Assembly (NCBI GenBank): GCA_902587615.1
Contig: CACILY010000011.1
Location: 1-35,521 of the forward strand
DNA: 35,521 nucleotides
From: an uncultured Prochlorococcus sp.
GTDB lineage: Bacteria > Cyanobacteriota > Cyanobacteriia > PCC-6307 > Cyanobiaceae
Direction: 5' to 3'
Part shown: in pieces, positions 10,362 through 18,900 of the stretch
Layout: the number at the start of each line of letters is the position of its first letter
How positions within the stretch are numbered: position 1 is the first letter of the stretch
Translations under genes and position numbers: made by a program
Notes under the pieces: generated by a model
Databases searched by the model: none
Told to the model about the DNA's origin: nothing
The model's input: the letters and a program-made list of their open reading frames with translations, nothing else

Positions 10362-11540
10362 ATGAAGGCGATGATCCTTGCAGCAGGTAAGGGAACTCGA
10401 ATCCAGCCGATCACTCATGTGATCCCCAAGCCGATGATTCCAATCCTTCAGAAACCAGTGATGGAGTTTCTGTTGGAACTTCTTAAGGAGCATGGATTTA
10501 CTGAGGTAATGGTTAATGTTTCTCATTTGGCAGAAGAAATTGAGAATTATTTTCGTGATGGGCAAAGGTTTGGTGTTGAAATTGCTTATAGCTTTGAAGG
10601 TCGGATAGAAGAAGGGGAGTTAATTGGAGATGCTCTTGGTTCAGCTGGTGGATTGAAAAAAATTCAGGATTTCCAAGAATTTTTTGATGATACTTTTGTG
10701 GTTTTATGTGGAGATGCGTTGATTGATTTAGACCTTACTGAAGCAGTTAGACAACATAAAAATAAGAAATCATTAGCAAGTTTGATTACCAAGAAAGTGC
10801 CTAAAGACCAAGTCAGTAGCTATGGTGTTGTACTAACTGATGATAATAATCGGGTTAAAGCATTCCAAGAAAAGCCGTCTATAGATTCGGCTCTTGGGGA
10901 TACAATTAATACTGGAATTTATTTATTTGAGCCTGAGATATTTGAATATATTCCTTCTAATAAACCTTTTGATATTGGTTCTGATCTCTTCCCTAAACTA
11001 GTTGAAATCAATGCTCCCTTCTATGCGATCCCAATGGATTTTGAATGGATTGATATTGGGAAAGTGCCTGATTACTGGAGAGCAATTCGTAATATTCTTT
11101 TAGGTGATGTTCGTCAAGTTGAAATACCAGGTAAAGAGGTCAGACCTGGTATCTTTACAGGATTAAATGTTGCAGCTAATTGGGAAAAGATTAATGTACA
11201 AGGACCTATTTATGTGGGCGGTATGACATGTATTGAAGATGGTGCAACAATCATTGGTCCTTCAATGATTGGTCCAAGTTGTTGTATATGCGAAGGAGCA
11301 ACTATTGATAATTCGATTATTTTTGATTATTCGAGGATAGGACCAGGGGTACAACTTGTGGAGAAATTAGTGTTTGGTAGATACTGTGTTGGAAAAAATG
11401 GAAATCATTTTGATCTTCAGGAGGCTGCTTTAGATTGGTTAATCACTGATTCAAGAAGGCAAGATTTAGGAGAACCTTCTCCGCAGCAAAAGGCAATGGC
11501 GGAATTACTGGGAACAGATCTTATAAATACAATCAATTGA
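10362..11540 (+). CDS. cugP: Sugar-phosphate nucleotidyltransferase, CugP-type UDP-glucose pyrophosphorylase
   Basis: A 392-residue two-domain enzyme. Residues 1-240 form the nucleotidyltransferase fold, with the nucleotide loop MILAAGKGTRIQPIT (3-17), KPMIPI (21-26), and acidic metal/sugar sites in VVLCGDALIDLD and EWIDIG. Residues about 260-345 carry left-handed beta-helix hexapeptide repeats (GPIYVGG, GATIIGPS, GATIDNSIIF). Many pipelines call it mannose-1-phosphate guanylyltransferase; the cyanobacterial family studied as CugP in Synechocystis is a non-GalF UDP-glucose pyrophosphorylase, and length and N-terminus fit that. UDP-glucose would feed glycolipid, sulfolipid and polysaccharide synthesis. 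Its 3' end overlaps metF by 8 bases. Confidence 0.88.
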   Translation: MKAMILAAGKGTRIQPITHVIPKPMIPILQKPVMEFLLELLKEHGFTEVMVNVSHLAEEIENYFRDGQRFGVEIAYSFEGRIEEGELIGDALGSAGGLKKIQDFQEFFDDTFVVLCGDALIDLDLTEAVRQHKNKKSLASLITKKVPKDQVSSYGVVLTDDNNRVKAFQEKPSIDSALGDTINTGIYLFEPEIFEYIPSNKPFDIGSDLFPKLVEINAPFYAIPMDFEWIDIGKVPDYWRAIRNILLGDVRQVEIPGKEVRPGIFTGLNVAANWEKINVQGPIYVGGMTCIEDGATIIGPSMIGPSCCICEGATIDNSIIFDYSRIGPGVQLVEKLVFGRYCVGKNGNHFDLQEAALDWLITDSRRQDLGEPSPQQKAMAELLGTDLINTIN

Positions 11541-12414
11541 TATTGGCCCTCTGAAGAATCTCTGGAATATGGTCCTCTGCTTTGACTGCCATAATATGAA
11601 CTCCTTGGGCTATCTCAAGAAAGCTTTTTACTTGTTCAGAAGCTATTAATATCCCTTCTTGAAAAGGGTTTGATGAATTATCTAATCTTGAAATAATTGA
11701 TTCTGGTATACATGCTCCAGGAACAACTCTATTTATAAAACTGGCATTTTTCGCAGACTTGAGAAGAAAAACTCCTGCTAGAACATTCATTTGCAGTGGA
11801 TCAGCAATTTCTTTACAGAATTTTTCTAAAATCTTTGGATCCATAACCATTTGTGTCTGGAGAAAACGTGCGCCTGCATTTTTTTTCCTTTCAATTCTCC
11901 GTCTTAGTCCATCAAAACCTCGACAATTTGGGTCTGCAGCAGCTCCACAAAACAATTCAGTTGGACCATCATCTAATTTTCCAGATACAGGGTCTTCTCC
12001 CTCGTTAAGCGAAGAAATTTGTTGAAGAAGTCTTATTGAGTCATATTCGTTTACAGGTTTGGCATCTTGTTGGTCACCAATTCTTACTGGATCGCCAGTA
12101 AGACAAAGCACATTTCTAATGCCAAGAGCATTTGCTCCTAGTAGGTCTGCTTGTAAAGCAATTCTATTTCTATCTCTACAAGACAATTGGAGTACAGGCT
12201 CGAGGTTGTTTTCTAGGAGAAGTTTGCATAATGCAAGACTGCTCATTCTTATCATTGCTCTGCTGCAATCTGTAACGTTTATTCCGTGAACATATTTTGC
12301 TAATGCTTTTGCCTTGGTAATTGCTCCCGATGTGTCAGTCCCTCTAGGGGGAGTGATCTCAGCGGTAATCGTGACGCTTCCTGATTGAAGTTGGCTTTGA
12401 AGGGTTGTTTTCAA
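11533..12414 (-). CDS. metF: Methylenetetrahydrofolate reductase
   Basis: A 293-residue TIM-barrel flavoenzyme that reduces 5,10-methylene-THF to 5-methyl-THF for methionine synthesis. Visible landmarks are ITAEITPPRG (15-24, catalytic Glu region), the NVTDCSRAMIRMS segment (46-58), CLTGDP (104-109) for FAD/folate contacts, and the ARFLQTQMV strand near residue 180. Length matches bacterial MetF. ATG start at 12412-12414. Its last codons overlap the 3' end of cugP convergently, and its 5' end is 85 bases from divergent pedR. Confidence 0.9.
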   Translation of the reverse strand: MKTTLQSQLQSGSVTITAEITPPRGTDTSGAITKAKALAKYVHGINVTDCSRAMIRMSSLALCKLLLENNLEPVLQLSCRDRNRIALQADLLGANALGIRNVLCLTGDPVRIGDQQDAKPVNEYDSIRLLQQISSLNEGEDPVSGKLDDGPTELFCGAAADPNCRGFDGLRRRIERKKNAGARFLQTQMVMDPKILEKFCKEIADPLQMNVLAGVFLLKSAKNASFINRVVPGACIPESIISRLDNSSNPFQEGILIASEQVKSFLEIAQGVHIMAVKAEDHIPEILQRANIN

Positions 12415-12490
12415 CTTTTTTTTTCCATTAGTTAATTACTATCCATGATGAAACGCTCGAGTTTGCTTAATATGAATTGAAAGAGTTGAT

Positions 12491-12496
12491 AAGGAG
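12491..12496 (+). promoter_or_regulatory. Strong Shine-Dalgarno (AAGGAG) of the PedR-like gene
   Basis: AAGGAG lies three bases before the ATG at 12500. The spacing is short, but the match is much stronger than at most genes in this window, which lack a clear site. Confidence 0.5.
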
Positions 12497-12499
12497 TAC

Positions 12500-12784
12500 A
12501 TGTTCTCAGGGGAAGTCTCTAATGCGGCTCATTTGGCCCTCTCTGCAAGGGAAATGGAAATCATTGGACTCGTGGCTGATGGCCTCACAAATCAAGAGAT
12601 TGCTGAGAAACTCACAATCAGTAAAAGGACTGTAGATAATCATGTGAGCAATATGTTTACCAAAACTGGTTCAAAAAATAGAGTAGCTCTTTTGAATTGG
12701 GCTATGGACAATGGAAAAATATGCCGTGATGGCTTTAATTGCTGTTCATTGCCTGATGATGACGATTCGAACGAAAAGACTTGA
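12500..12784 (+). CDS. pedR: Small LuxR-type regulator, PedR-like
   Basis: A 94-residue stand-alone GerE/LuxR helix-turn-helix (residues about 13-70: LSAREMEIIGLVADGLTNQE, IAEKLTISKRTVDNHVSNMF) with no receiver domain. This is the build of Synechocystis PedR (Ssl0564), a small regulator that responds to photosynthetic electron transport through cysteine redox chemistry. The tail here has Cys75, Cys81 and Cys82, consistent with that mechanism; PedR's reported dimerising cysteine lies in the same region. ATG start with a strong AAGGAG. The last 50 bases overlap the convergent 67-residue gene. Assignment rests on size, architecture and tail cysteines, not on an alignment. Confidence 0.85.
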   Translation: MFSGEVSNAAHLALSAREMEIIGLVADGLTNQEIAEKLTISKRTVDNHVSNMFTKTGSKNRVALLNWAMDNGKICRDGFNCCSLPDDDDSNEKT

Positions 12785-12938
12785 TTTTGGTTTCCTTGTA
12801 ATTTTTTAAGGGTTCGGATATTGATAAAACGGAATATTCAACCTCTCTAAGTTCAAAAAGCTCTGCATATGCAATACATGCTTCTCTGTCTGAACAGATT
12901 AGTCGGAGGATTCCGTCAGTGTCGTATAACCCATACAA
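12735..12938 (-). CDS. Small conserved picocyanobacterial hypothetical protein
   Basis: A 67-residue protein. Residues 1-40 look folded (MYGLYDTDGILRLICSD, then an amphipathic helix with ACIAYAELF), and the tail is basic and polar. The start is TTG at 12936-12938, supported by a GGAG about nine bases upstream. I recall proteins with the same MYGLYDTDG opening in other marine picocyanobacteria, so I consider it real; function is unknown. It is the last gene of the leftward gltA-ndh-nadK run and overlaps the 3' end of the PedR-like gene by 50 bases. Confidence 0.65.
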   Translation of the reverse strand: MYGLYDTDGILRLICSDREACIAYAELFELREVEYSVLSISEPLKNYKETKIKSFRSNRHHQAMNSN

Positions 12939-12973
12939 GCAGGGAATCTCCAGTCAATGTGGCAATTTAGAGT

Positions 12974-12986
12974 CAGCGCACCGCTG
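12974..12986. other. Short GC-rich hairpin between the CYTH gene and the small hypothetical
   Basis: CAGCG (12974-12978) and CGCTG (12982-12986) form a perfect 5-bp stem with a 3-base loop in an AT-rich spacer. No T-run follows on either strand, so it is not a standard terminator; it could limit read-through or processing between the two minus-strand genes. Confidence 0.3.
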
Positions 12987-13005
12987 CACTAAATATAAAG
13001 AGAAT

Positions 13006-13500
13006 CTAAAGGATCAAGCGCCTTTTATCCATAGTCCATTCTGAAATTGGAGATTTAGCAAGAGATGCATTGCTGAATTCGTGTAAACCAGTGACTTCTT
13101 GATGGCACCAATTTGGTGGATCTATAATTTGCTCTGTTGAGTTGAGCTCGACTTCAGCTAAGACAAGGGGTGCGTTTTTTGCGTGAAAACAGTCCACTAT
13201 CCAAGAACCTTCCTTTAGAGCTAGTTCGAATCGAGTTTTAGTAACTGTATTTGTTGCCAGTTCCATTAAGGAGTGGGAATCATCTATAGGAATTAAATAT
13301 TCGAATTCATGCCTTGAAAGTTCATTATGAGGGTATTTGAGAGTTAACCAGGATTCTTTTTGATTAATAATTCTTACTCTTATTGTCCACTCATCAATTT
13401 CACTGATTAAGTAACCTTGTTTTATTTCTTTTATCTTATCAATATAACTTTTCCATTCATTCCCTTGGACAATAAACCTTCTCTCAATTTCTAAACCCAT
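13006..13500 (-). CDS. CYTH-domain protein (triphosphate tunnel metalloenzyme family)
   Basis: A 164-residue single-domain protein of the CYTH/TTM fold, whose members bind triphosphates with Mg2+ or Mn2+; many bacterial single-domain forms are inorganic triphosphatases or of unknown role. The N-terminal signature is EIERRF (4-9), where the usual ExExK ends in Lys; here Arg takes that place. Further tunnel-type residues are RVRI (about 41-44), LTLK, the TKTRFEL stretch and LAEVEL (about 113-118). ATG start, 9 bases after nadK on the same strand, so it is probably in the ndhAIGE-nadK operon. Substrate cannot be told from sequence. Confidence 0.85.
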   Translation of the reverse strand: MGLEIERRFIVQGNEWKSYIDKIKEIKQGYLISEIDEWTIRVRIINQKESWLTLKYPHNELSRHEFEYLIPIDDSHSLMELATNTVTKTRFELALKEGSWIVDCFHAKNAPLVLAEVELNSTEQIIDPPNWCHQEVTGLHEFSNASLAKSPISEWTMDKRRLIL

Positions 13501-13509
13501 TTTGATGAC

Positions 13510-14421
13510 TTATTTTTTTTGGATTTTTTGAATTACATTTCCTGCCCAATGTAATTTTTGTGTGAGCGTGGTGTAATAAGAAGGGCTATCTTCTAGCACT
13601 ATCATAAGAGCATTATGTTTTGCTTTTTCTATTAAACATTTATCACCAGGTTTTATTAATGCTCCACTGGCACCATCTTGCCAGAGCTTTACTCTTCTTG
13701 TTTGATTACCTAAGGCTTTGATAATTAATTTTGATTCTCCTGGAATAACTATTGGTCTGCTTGAAAGGCTCATGGGACAAATTGCACTAACAATAATAGC
13801 TTCAATACTTGGGTGAAGAATTGGTCCTCCTGTTGCCATTGCATAGGCTGTAGAGCCTGTAGGTGTAGATACAATTAAGCCATCACCGCGATATTCATCA
13901 ACTGTTTCTCCATCAATTTCAAGCTCTAAATTACAAGTCGGTGAGATTTCATCTCTATAAGATCTAAAATAAAAATCATTCAGTGCCCAGAATGATTTTT
14001 TCTGTGATTTATTAATATTTTCGGATTCTATTTGTAACTTTGCTTCAATCATCATTCTTGGATCTATTATGAATTTATTGCTATATAATTTTTCCCATAT
14101 ATCGTTATTTTGTAAGAGAAATTTATCGTGAGTTAAAAATCCAAGAGTTCCCCCTACATTGAAACTTAATATGGGTACCTTATGCATTGCTAACTCTCTA
14201 GCTGCACTTAATACAGTGCCATCCCCTCCAAGAACTATTGCCAAATCAGGTAATTTACTTTTAGCATTTATGAGTTTTGTAAGAAGACCTTTCTCGGTAC
14301 CAATTAAAGAATTAATAACTTTAATACCAAGAGATTTTAATTTATTTGTGCAATTAATAGACTCTTCTTTAGCAACTTGACTATCTGATCGGTATATAAC
14401 CCATACAAGATCTAAATTCAT
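13510..14421 (-). CDS. nadK: NAD kinase
   Basis: Phosphorylates NAD to NADP using ATP. The 303-residue protein has the diagnostic GGDGT motif (65-69) and the second signature [20 protein letters not shown] in the middle of the chain. Length is typical of bacterial NadK. ATG start at 14421, 13 bases after the ndhE stop and 9 bases before the CYTH gene, so it is almost certainly co-transcribed with NDH-1 genes. Many cyanobacteria carry two NAD kinases; I cannot tell which paralogue this is. Confidence 0.93.
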   Translation of the reverse strand: MNLDLVWVIYRSDSQVAKEESINCTNKLKSLGIKVINSLIGTEKGLLTKLINAKSKLPDLAIVLGGDGTVLSAARELAMHKVPILSFNVGGTLGFLTHDKFLLQNNDIWEKLYSNKFIIDPRMMIEAKLQIESENINKSQKKSFWALNDFYFRSYRDEISPTCNLELEIDGETVDEYRGDGLIVSTPTGSTAYAMATGGPILHPSIEAIIVSAICPMSLSSRPIVIPGESKLIIKALGNQTRRVKLWQDGASGALIKPGDKCLIEKAKHNALMIVLEDSPSYYTTLTQKLHWAGNVIQKIQKK

Positions 14422-14434
14422 TTAAAATAATTGA

Positions 14435-14764
14435 TTACCATTTGAGAAGATTGAAACTTTCCATATCAACAGTAACTCTATTTCTATAAAGTGATAATAG
14501 TATTGCTAAACCTACTGCAGCTTCTGCTGCTGCAACGGTTATCACAAAAACGGTAAAAACCTGACCTCTGATTAGCGAACCATCTAAGTAGGATGAGAAT
14601 GCCATGAGATTAATATTGACTGCATTAAGCATTAATTCAATACTCATAAGAACTCTTACCGCATTTCGACTATTAATTAGTCCCCATACACCTATGCAAA
14701 ACAAAAGTGATGCGAGAATTAGATATGCCTGAAGAGGAATTAAACCTTGAGAAGTTTCTATCAT
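14435..14764 (-). CDS. ndhE: NDH-1 subunit 4L (NdhE)
   Basis: A 109-residue NuoK-like subunit with three hydrophobic helices. The membrane glutamate motif is clear in [19 protein letters not shown], and a second acidic site is in [12 protein letters not shown]. It sits in the proton-translocating part of the membrane arm. ATG start. It follows ndhG by 36 bases in the conserved ndhA-I-G-E order. Confidence 0.94.
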   Translation of the reverse strand: MIETSQGLIPLQAYLILASLLFCIGVWGLINSRNAVRVLMSIELMLNAVNINLMAFSSYLDGSLIRGQVFTVFVITVAAAEAAVGLAILLSLYRNRVTVDMESFNLLKW

Positions 14765-14800
14765 TTGATTGAATCGCTAGGATTTAAGTTCATGATTTTT

Positions 14801-15400
14801 TTAACTTGATTGATCTATTAATAAAGGTTGTTTCTTTTCCTCGATTATCTCTTGGTTGATTTTTTCTTGAGTTTCTTCATCAGTATTCAAAACATCTCTT
14901 CTAGCTAAAACAATAGCTCCAATCATTGCCATTAATAAAAGAACTGATGCTAATTCAAATGGTAATAGATAATCTGTGAATAAATGTTCTCCAATTCTTA
15001 CAGTTGAACCTTCTCCTATAGATGCAGGTCCTGGCATATTCCACTTAGTAGTTAAATTAACTCTTATTAATAAGCCTAGTAGGCAAGCGCAAACTCCACC
15101 TGAAATAAATCTCCTTAATTTAAGACCTTTAATTGGACTCAGTTCTTCACGCTTATTTACAAGCATAATTGCAAATATAATTAAAACATTAACGGCACCA
15201 ACATAAACAAGAACTTGTGCAGCAGCCACAAAACTAGCATTAAGTAAAAGGTATAATCCTGCTATAGACATAAATACACCACCTAATAAAAATGCAGAAT
15301 AAACAATATTATTTAGTAGCACAACTCCAAGGCTACCAATTATAATCACTGCTCCAAGTATTATAAAACAAATTAATTCAGTGTATTGAGCAATATGCAT
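14801..15400 (-). CDS. ndhG: NDH-1 subunit 6 (NdhG)
   Basis: A 199-residue NuoJ-like membrane subunit with five hydrophobic segments. The conserved helix with QVLVYVGAVNVLIIFAIML (about 62-80) is present, and the C-terminal tail is hydrophilic and Glu/Lys-rich (after ARRDVLNTDEE). The ATG shares its A with the ndhI stop (TAATG), so translation is likely coupled to ndhI. Confidence 0.94.
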   Translation of the reverse strand: MHIAQYTELICFIILGAVIIIGSLGVVLLNNIVYSAFLLGGVFMSIAGLYLLLNASFVAAAQVLVYVGAVNVLIIFAIMLVNKREELSPIKGLKLRRFISGGVCACLLGLLIRVNLTTKWNMPGPASIGEGSTVRIGEHLFTDYLLPFELASVLLLMAMIGAIVLARRDVLNTDEETQEKINQEIIEEKKQPLLIDQSS

Positions 15401-16047
15401 TAATCTAGGTGCGTATCTTTTACTTCATTTGAATTAACTTGTTGGGATTGATTATTTAGCGCATCTGTTTTCATCCAGTCCATTACTTCAGCAGGCAGCT
15501 TCCCGACTCTTAAATCGTCAGGTGATACTTCATGTGGATCCATTTTCCCTTTAGGTAAATAAGCCAACTCTCTCAAGGGTTGTACAGATGGATCTGTTGT
15601 AACACTGGTTGGGAGTCTTCCAAGGGCAACATTGTCATAATTCAGGCTATGTCTATCGAATGCTGCGAGTTCATATTCTTCAGTCATTGATAGGCAATTA
15701 GTTGGGCAGTATTCCACGCAATTTCCACAAAAAATGCATGCACCGAAGTCTATTGAGTAGTTCCTTAATTCTTTTTTCTTGGTTTCTTTATTCATGACCC
15801 AGTCAACTACTGGGAGATTGATAGGGCATACTCTGACACAGACCTCACATGCAATACATTTATCGAATTCATAATGAATTCTTCCTCTATAACGTTCTGA
15901 AGGTATTAACTTTTCATATGGGTACTGAACTGTAACTGGTCTTCTTCTCATGTGGTCAAAAGTTACTGCCAAGCCTTGCGTTAAGTAGCTCGCAGCATTG
16001 ATTGCATCTTTGGTGTAATCAATAATTTTTTGGAAGAAACCCATCAT
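15400..16047 (-). CDS. ndhI: NDH-1 iron-sulfur subunit I (NdhI)
   Basis: A NuoI-like ferredoxin-fold subunit passing electrons through two 4Fe-4S clusters in the peripheral arm. Both cluster motifs are intact: Cys64/67/70/74 ([12 protein letters not shown]) and Cys104/107/110/114 ([12 protein letters not shown]), with the conserved [13 protein letters not shown] before them. I start it at ATG 16047 (215 residues; ATG 16044 is equally possible). The open frame runs on to 16236, overlapping ndhA, but those residues lack NdhI features. A 101-base gap separates it from ndhA. Confidence 0.93.
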   Translation of the reverse strand: MMGFFQKIIDYTKDAINAASYLTQGLAVTFDHMRRRPVTVQYPYEKLIPSERYRGRIHYEFDKCIACEVCVRVCPINLPVVDWVMNKETKKKELRNYSIDFGACIFCGNCVEYCPTNCLSMTEEYELAAFDRHSLNYDNVALGRLPTSVTTDPSVQPLRELAYLPKGKMDPHEVSPDDLRVGKLPAEVMDWMKTDALNNQSQQVNSNEVKDTHLD

Positions 16048-16148
16048 TAGGTCAAATTGGATTTCTGAAATTCTTATATTCACATTAATCCAGTTATCAT
16101 TTTTTTTCAATGATTTGTGAGTAAAATTACTTATAATAAATAATTCTT

Positions 16149-17270
16149 TTATCCCCCAAAGGCTAAGGGGAATGCCAGTTTTAAGGAAGCTGTAACTAGA
16201 AGGTTTACTAAAGAAATAGGTAATAAAAACTTCCACCCAAGATCAAGAAGTTGATCTATGCGAACCCTAGGAGTTGTCCATCTAAGCAGTATTGCAAAGA
16301 AAACTAGAAGATAAGCTTTTAAGATTGTCATTATTATTCCTATTGAACCGGTCAATATTTCAATTATTGGAGAATGAATTGGTTGATGTAACCAACTTGC
16401 CAGCCATTCCACAGGTATAGGAAATCCCCATCCTCCTAGATAGAGAACAGAAACCAAAAGAGCTGAAAGGACCAGATTGATATAACTTCCCAGATAAAAA
16501 AGAGCGAATTTCATTCCTGCATATTCTGTTTGATATCCTGCGACTAGCTCCTCTTCTGCTTCCGGGAGATCGAAAGGCAATCTTTCGCATTCAGCTAGAG
16601 CGCAGATCCAAAAGATTAAAAAACCTACTGGTTGTCTCCAGATATTCCAACTAATTACACCTAGTCCATTTTGTTGTTGAACAATATCAACAGTACTAAG
16701 TGAATTGGTCATTAGGACTATTGCTAGTACTGATAAGGCAAGAGGTATTTCGTAACTAATTGATTGAGCTGCTGCTCGTAGACCTCCTAAAAGGGAATAT
16801 TTATTATTTGATGCATATCCACTCATTAATAGTCCAATTGGTTGAATACTGCTAAGAGCTATCCAAAGGAAAATACCTATGCCAACATTGCTAATAAGCA
16901 AATTCTGACCGAAAGGAACAATTAACCAAGAAAGTATTACAGGTACTAAAACTAATATTGGACCTAGAGTGAATAGGAGGCTATCTGCTCTTGCAGGAAT
17001 AATATCTTCTTTAACAAGTAACTTTAAGCCATCTGCCATAGGTTGAAGAATTCCTAAAGCACCTGCATATTCGGGACCTATGCGCTGTTGTGCAGCTGCT
17101 GAAACTTTTCTCTCTAACCAAACAGTTACAAGAACACCAATTACTGCTGCTATTAGTACAAGCAGCATTGGAAGGGGTAACCATAAAAGATGAGCTATTT
17201 CAGGCGAGATACCAAAACCTTTCATGGCCTGGTTAAAGCTCAACTCGATATCTAGCCCTGAATTCACCAT
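16149..17270 (-). CDS. ndhA: NDH-1 subunit 1 (NdhA)
   Basis: A 373-residue NuoH-like subunit forming the quinone-binding junction between the arms. About eight membrane helices are visible. Signature stretches are [20 protein letters not shown] (about 51-70) with the quinone-channel loop after it, [10 protein letters not shown], and [20 protein letters not shown] with its cluster of conserved acids. ATG at 17268-17270. First ndh gene of the leftward ndhA-I-G-E set, 68 bases after gltA. Confidence 0.95.
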   Translation of the reverse strand: MVNSGLDIELSFNQAMKGFGISPEIAHLLWLPLPMLLVLIAAVIGVLVTVWLERKVSAAAQQRIGPEYAGALGILQPMADGLKLLVKEDIIPARADSLLFTLGPILVLVPVILSWLIVPFGQNLLISNVGIGIFLWIALSSIQPIGLLMSGYASNNKYSLLGGLRAAAQSISYEIPLALSVLAIVLMTNSLSTVDIVQQQNGLGVISWNIWRQPVGFLIFWICALAECERLPFDLPEAEEELVAGYQTEYAGMKFALFYLGSYINLVLSALLVSVLYLGGWGFPIPVEWLASWLHQPIHSPIIEILTGSIGIIMTILKAYLLVFFAILLRWTTPRVRIDQLLDLGWKFLLPISLVNLLVTASLKLAFPLAFGG

Positions 17271-17338
17271 TGTCGGTAAAGCTGTTAGTAGATTAGCGAG
17301 AATTTCTGCGTACTAAGATTTAATTATTCCTAATGTTC

Positions 17339-18535
17339 TCATCTGCCTTCTAAAGGTTCCCATTCTCTAATCTTCTTGCCTGTATAAATTTGTGTGGGTC
17401 TGAAAATTCTATTTGCACTAAGTTGTTCCCTCCAATGAGCGAGCCAGCCCGCCACTCTTGAAATTGCAAAAATAGGAGTAAAAAGATCTCGTGAAATGCC
17501 AAGCTTCCTATAAACAAGTCCTGAATAAAAATCAACATTCGGATAAATTCCTTTTGGCCCTAGACGGTTTATGGCTTCCTCTTCAAGCCTTTTGGCTATC
17601 TCATACATTTCATCTTTCCCAAATTTTGCAAAAAGTTCTTCGGCAAACTTTTGTAATACACATGCACGAGGATCTTTAACCCTATATTCTCGATGTCCAA
17701 ATCCCATTATCTTGCTTTTTCTTTTGATCGCATTGTCTAAATAATTTCCAGCATTTTCTGGAGTACCTATCTCTTCAAGCATTGCAATTACATCTTCATT
17801 TGCTCCTCCATGAAGAGGACCTCCAAGCGTACCTACGGCAGAGGCAATAACTGCATATGGATCTGTAAGAGTACTGGCTGTAACTCTCGCACTGAAAGTA
17901 CTTGCATTCAGACTGTGCTCAGCATGCAAAATTAAACACTTATCAAAAACTCTTGCTGCCAGAGGATCGGGCTCTTTTTCTGTCAACATATAAAGGAAAT
18001 TTGAAGCATATTCCAGATCATCTCTAGGTCGAATTGGATCATGTCCTTTTCTAATAAGCTCAAAGGCGGCAACCATTGTGGGGATTTTGGCAATCAGCCT
18101 TATTACTGAATCGTAAATGTATTGAGGGTTATCAATAACTCTTTTTGAGTAAAACAAACCCAGTGATGCCGCACTTGATTGCAATGCATCCATTGGATGC
18201 CCTGATTCTGGGAAACATTTCAACATATCTATTATTCGAAAACTTAATCTGCGATGCATTTGAACTTCTTCTTGGAAATCGTGAAGTTGTTGTGAATTTG
18301 GTAATTCACCCCAAATGAGTAGATAGGTTGTTTCTAGGAAGCTGCTATTGGCTGATAGTTCGGATATTGGGTAGCCGCGATATTGCAAAATTCCTTTGTT
18401 CCCATCTATATCGCATATAGAAGATTGAGTAACTGGTACTCCCTCAAGACCTGGCCTCAAAGGAATATTCTCAACTTGTTTGGAGTTTTCTATTTTTTCT
18501 CCTCCTTCATTCGTTTCTACAGATATAGCTTCCAT
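17339..18535 (-). CDS. gltA: Citrate synthase
   Basis: Condenses oxaloacetate and acetyl-CoA to citrate, feeding 2-oxoglutarate synthesis for nitrogen assimilation in the cyanobacterial TCA branch. The 398-residue protein has the active-site segments HAEHSLNASTF, GTLGGPLHGGANEDV and GFGHREYRVKDPRA, and the C-terminal RPTQIYTG. The first 35 residues are a polar extension. ATG at 18533-18535 with AGGA five bases upstream. It heads the run that includes ndhA-I-G-E and nadK; whether they share a transcript across the 68-base gap is unknown. Confidence 0.94.
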   Translation of the reverse strand: MEAISVETNEGGEKIENSKQVENIPLRPGLEGVPVTQSSICDIDGNKGILQYRGYPISELSANSSFLETTYLLIWGELPNSQQLHDFQEEVQMHRRLSFRIIDMLKCFPESGHPMDALQSSAASLGLFYSKRVIDNPQYIYDSVIRLIAKIPTMVAAFELIRKGHDPIRPRDDLEYASNFLYMLTEKEPDPLAARVFDKCLILHAEHSLNASTFSARVTASTLTDPYAVIASAVGTLGGPLHGGANEDVIAMLEEIGTPENAGNYLDNAIKRKSKIMGFGHREYRVKDPRACVLQKFAEELFAKFGKDEMYEIAKRLEEEAINRLGPKGIYPNVDFYSGLVYRKLGISRDLFTPIFAISRVAGWLAHWREQLSANRIFRPTQIYTGKKIREWEPLEGR

Positions 18536-18786
18536 TGTATTCCTGGTTGTATAAAAAAATGAGTCTAGTTTCGTAAGATAATTAGCTTACCTTTTGAATC
18601 TTTGTCTCAAATCCAATTTTTTAGATAGTCTATATAGCTTAATTCTCTTTGAAGCTGTTTTGCCGCAAAATAAAGCTTGATCACCTTAGGCAATTAGTCA
18701 AAAATCAAAATTCTTTTATTAATTTTGTTTGTGCACATTAGATTAGATTCTAATAACATCCATTCAGCATGATTTTACCTGATATA

Positions 18787-18822
18787 GATTCTTAATGACA
18801 TAAGAACTATTCTATGAATCTC
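18787..18822. repeat. Nested inverted repeat in the gltA/rhodanese spacer
   Basis: TTCTTA (18789-18794) pairs with TAAGAA (18801-18806) around a 6-base loop, and an outer AGATTC/GAATCT pair encloses it. It could be an operator or part of a structured transcript; AT-rich DNA makes chance formation plausible. Confidence 0.3.
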
Positions 18823-18873
18823 CATCATGATAAATTATTTATAGTGTTGACCTTTTAATTCTTATTCTCGCTC

Positions 18874-18879
18874 TATATT
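18874..18879 (+). promoter_or_regulatory. Candidate -10 box for the rhodanese gene
   Basis: TATATT lies 22 bases before the ATG at 18901. A TTGACC at 18847-18852 resembles a -35 box, but the spacing (21 bases) is too long for a standard pair; picocyanobacterial promoters often lack a clear -35. Confidence 0.3.
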
Positions 18880-18900
18880 ACTTATTTTCTTAGCTCATCA

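Larger units (their letters stand above)
18536..18900. other. 365-base non-coding stretch between gltA and the rhodanese gene
   Basis: This is the longest gene-free stretch in the window. It is very AT-rich and must hold divergent promoters for gltA (minus) and the rhodanese gene (plus). I see no ORF of note and no tRNA fold. Small inverted repeats are present: TTCTTA/TAAGAA (18789-18806) nested in AGATTC/GAATCT, and ATTAGA/TCTAAT near 18738-18755. A TATACA-like -10 lies just before gltA. A small RNA gene is possible but not shown. Confidence 0.6.

Noticed and set aside
16048-16236. Extended ndhI N-terminus overlapping ndhA
   Set aside because: The added 63 residues lack NdhI features and include the antisense-free reading of the ndhA end in another frame; ATG 16047 gives the family length.
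18536-18900. tRNA or known small RNA (Yfr type) in the long spacer
   Set aside because: No cloverleaf, T-loop sequence or Yfr1-type CU-rich motif could be seen; left as an unassigned non-coding stretch.
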